A stretch of DNA of 64,000 bases, taken from NCBI GenBank assembly GCA_013398275.1, contig VZSE01014389.1, positions 139,682 through 203,681 of the forward strand. Reading direction: 5' to 3'. Positions 62,901-64,000 of the stretch are shown one piece after another. Under the pieces are notes generated by a model that worked only from the letters and a program-made list of their open reading frames with translations, had not been told where the DNA came from and did not search any database. Position 1 is the stretch's first letter; each line of letters starts with the position of its first letter. The DNA is from Promerops cafer (lineage: Eukaryota > Chordata > Aves > Passeriformes > Nectariniidae). A program made the translations under genes and the position numbers.

Positions 62901-64000
62901 TTTCCCTCTTCAAGCTCAATAATGTTCCATGGGAAGTGTTAGAAACTTCCTGTAATTTCAGTTTTCCCCAATGGGAAGGATTTGCTGAACCTGATGAAAG
63001 GGGAGACTCAGAAACCACAACAGCAACATCTTATGAAGATGAACAAAGATGACACCAGAGGTGAGGTAGTACAGATACGTGCACCAAAGATGGTAATGGA
63101 CAATACAGGAGAAATTAAAATGGAACAAAAAAAAAAGAATCCAGTTGCTTTTTATCTAGTCAAAAAAACCCTTCCTAGAGCAATCAAAACTTTCAAGTGC
63201 AGCTTGGAGTTTGGGGACTGACTGGTTGTTTTGTAGACCTCTCTGACTGGAGTAGGTGCCCTCAGTCTTCCTTTTGTTTTTGCTCACAACACAGGAAATG
63301 ACTGGTATGTTCAGAGGCAAAATAACAATAGTCATTAAAATGGTGGAAAAAAATAGAATTGTGCTCTAAAATTATGGTTAATGAAAATGAGTGAGCTCTT
63401 TATAACAGAGGCCAAAGTTTTCTAGCATGCTGTTTGTACAAACACTTCTGTATGAATTGAATGCCTGACTTGCATTGCTTTTTCATTACACTTTTTAAGA
63501 TGTCGAATGAGAAAAATAAAGGGCAATTTGGAAATATGTTATTCTTTAAATGGATAGCAGGGATCTACTCCCCATAATGAAATTGAATGTCAAAATATAG
63601 GTAGAAAGAAAGTAAAGATTGTTACTCTATCTCTTAAAGACAGAAAATGAAACTGCTGTTTTGCTAAAGTCTAGGCCTTTACACTGAGAAAATAAAAAGG
63701 CCTGTTTTGTTTCAACCCAGTTCCAAAAACTTTAAATTGGTTAGCTAATTGGAAATGCTTAAATTAAATGGTATTTCCTAGCAATTCCCAGGGTGTTGTT
63801 CGGGAATGCATTCTTCCCTGTGAGCTGAACTGCTCAGGGGACTATACAGCACAGAACATAATGAAGAATTCCCCTCTGAACCATGTCGTGCTATATGCTC
63901 TGAGATGAGCATATAAATGGAGAGGGATTTTGATGAGGTGGCTTGCACTTCATCTCCTGAAAACCATTGCAATTTAACATACTCAAAATGAAATCCTGTG
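56986..64000. other. Unassigned DNA to window end, no gene seen
   Basis: Frames are at most 107 codons (61357-61680, plus) without domains. Short CCAAA units lie near 58460-58475. A thrice-repeated (TTTA)ATCAAG motif lies at 59586-59638. A perfect 12-bp palindrome GCTAGATCTAGC lies at 62573-62584. None points to a gene. Confidence 0.55.

Noticed and set aside
63062..63071. TGAGGTAGTA, identical to the start of let-7
   Set aside because: The following bases do not match let-7, and no complementary arm lies within about 80 bases on either side.

Overview
This window looks like non-coding DNA from a bird, most likely a songbird or other passerine. Every dispersed repeat I can place with confidence is avian or amniote in type. 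There are several CR1 LINE fragments, one SINE with a tRNA-Ile-like head and a CR1-X-like tail (the architecture of the passerine family TguSINE1), and one old MIR-type SINE. The DNA is AT-rich, poor in CpG, rich in homopolymer and (GTT)n tracts, and has no operons, ribosome binding sites or densely packed genes. One N inside a poly-T run shows that it comes from a draft assembly.

No protein-coding gene, tRNA gene or rRNA gene could be recognised. All long open frames are chance frames, low-complexity sequence or decayed CR1. The longest is 156 codons (8833-9303, minus) and shows no recognisable domain. The window therefore reads as a gene desert or the inside of a very large intron. Two short segments on the plus strand look like exons from their splice signals: 8005-8103 (99 nt) and 12851-12892 (42 nt). 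Both are multiples of three and are open in the same phase, so they could belong to one gene. I do not recognise the encoded peptide, and confidence is low.

Layout: 1-8 kb is unassigned DNA with the SINE (2957-3096), a TACA/TA microsatellite and the N-containing poly-T. 8-13 kb holds the two candidate exons and an 18-bp palindrome. 13-20 kb is single-copy DNA with a (GTT)n repeat and a perfect 18-bp-stem hairpin (18373-18412). 20.5-21.2 kb is a decayed CR1 reverse-transcriptase fragment. 27.5 and 31.9 kb carry two CR1 3' region pieces in opposite orientation, and 41.4 kb a CR1 3' tail. 45.1-45.6 kb looks like a candidate regulatory element, with a short hairpin and three identical forkhead-type sites. 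48.0 kb has a poly(A)-signal-plus-poly(A) structure on the minus strand that may be a retrocopied mRNA end. 49.4 kb is a G/T-only tract. 55.4 kb holds the MIR-like SINE. 56.2-57.0 kb is an internally deleted CR1 whose endonuclease region is joined directly to its 3' UTR. The rest, to 64 kb, is unassigned.

I did not find a convincing new biological system. The most useful leads are the two candidate exons, the perfect hairpin at 18.4 kb, the forkhead-site cluster at 45.6 kb and the possible processed retrocopy at 48.0 kb.
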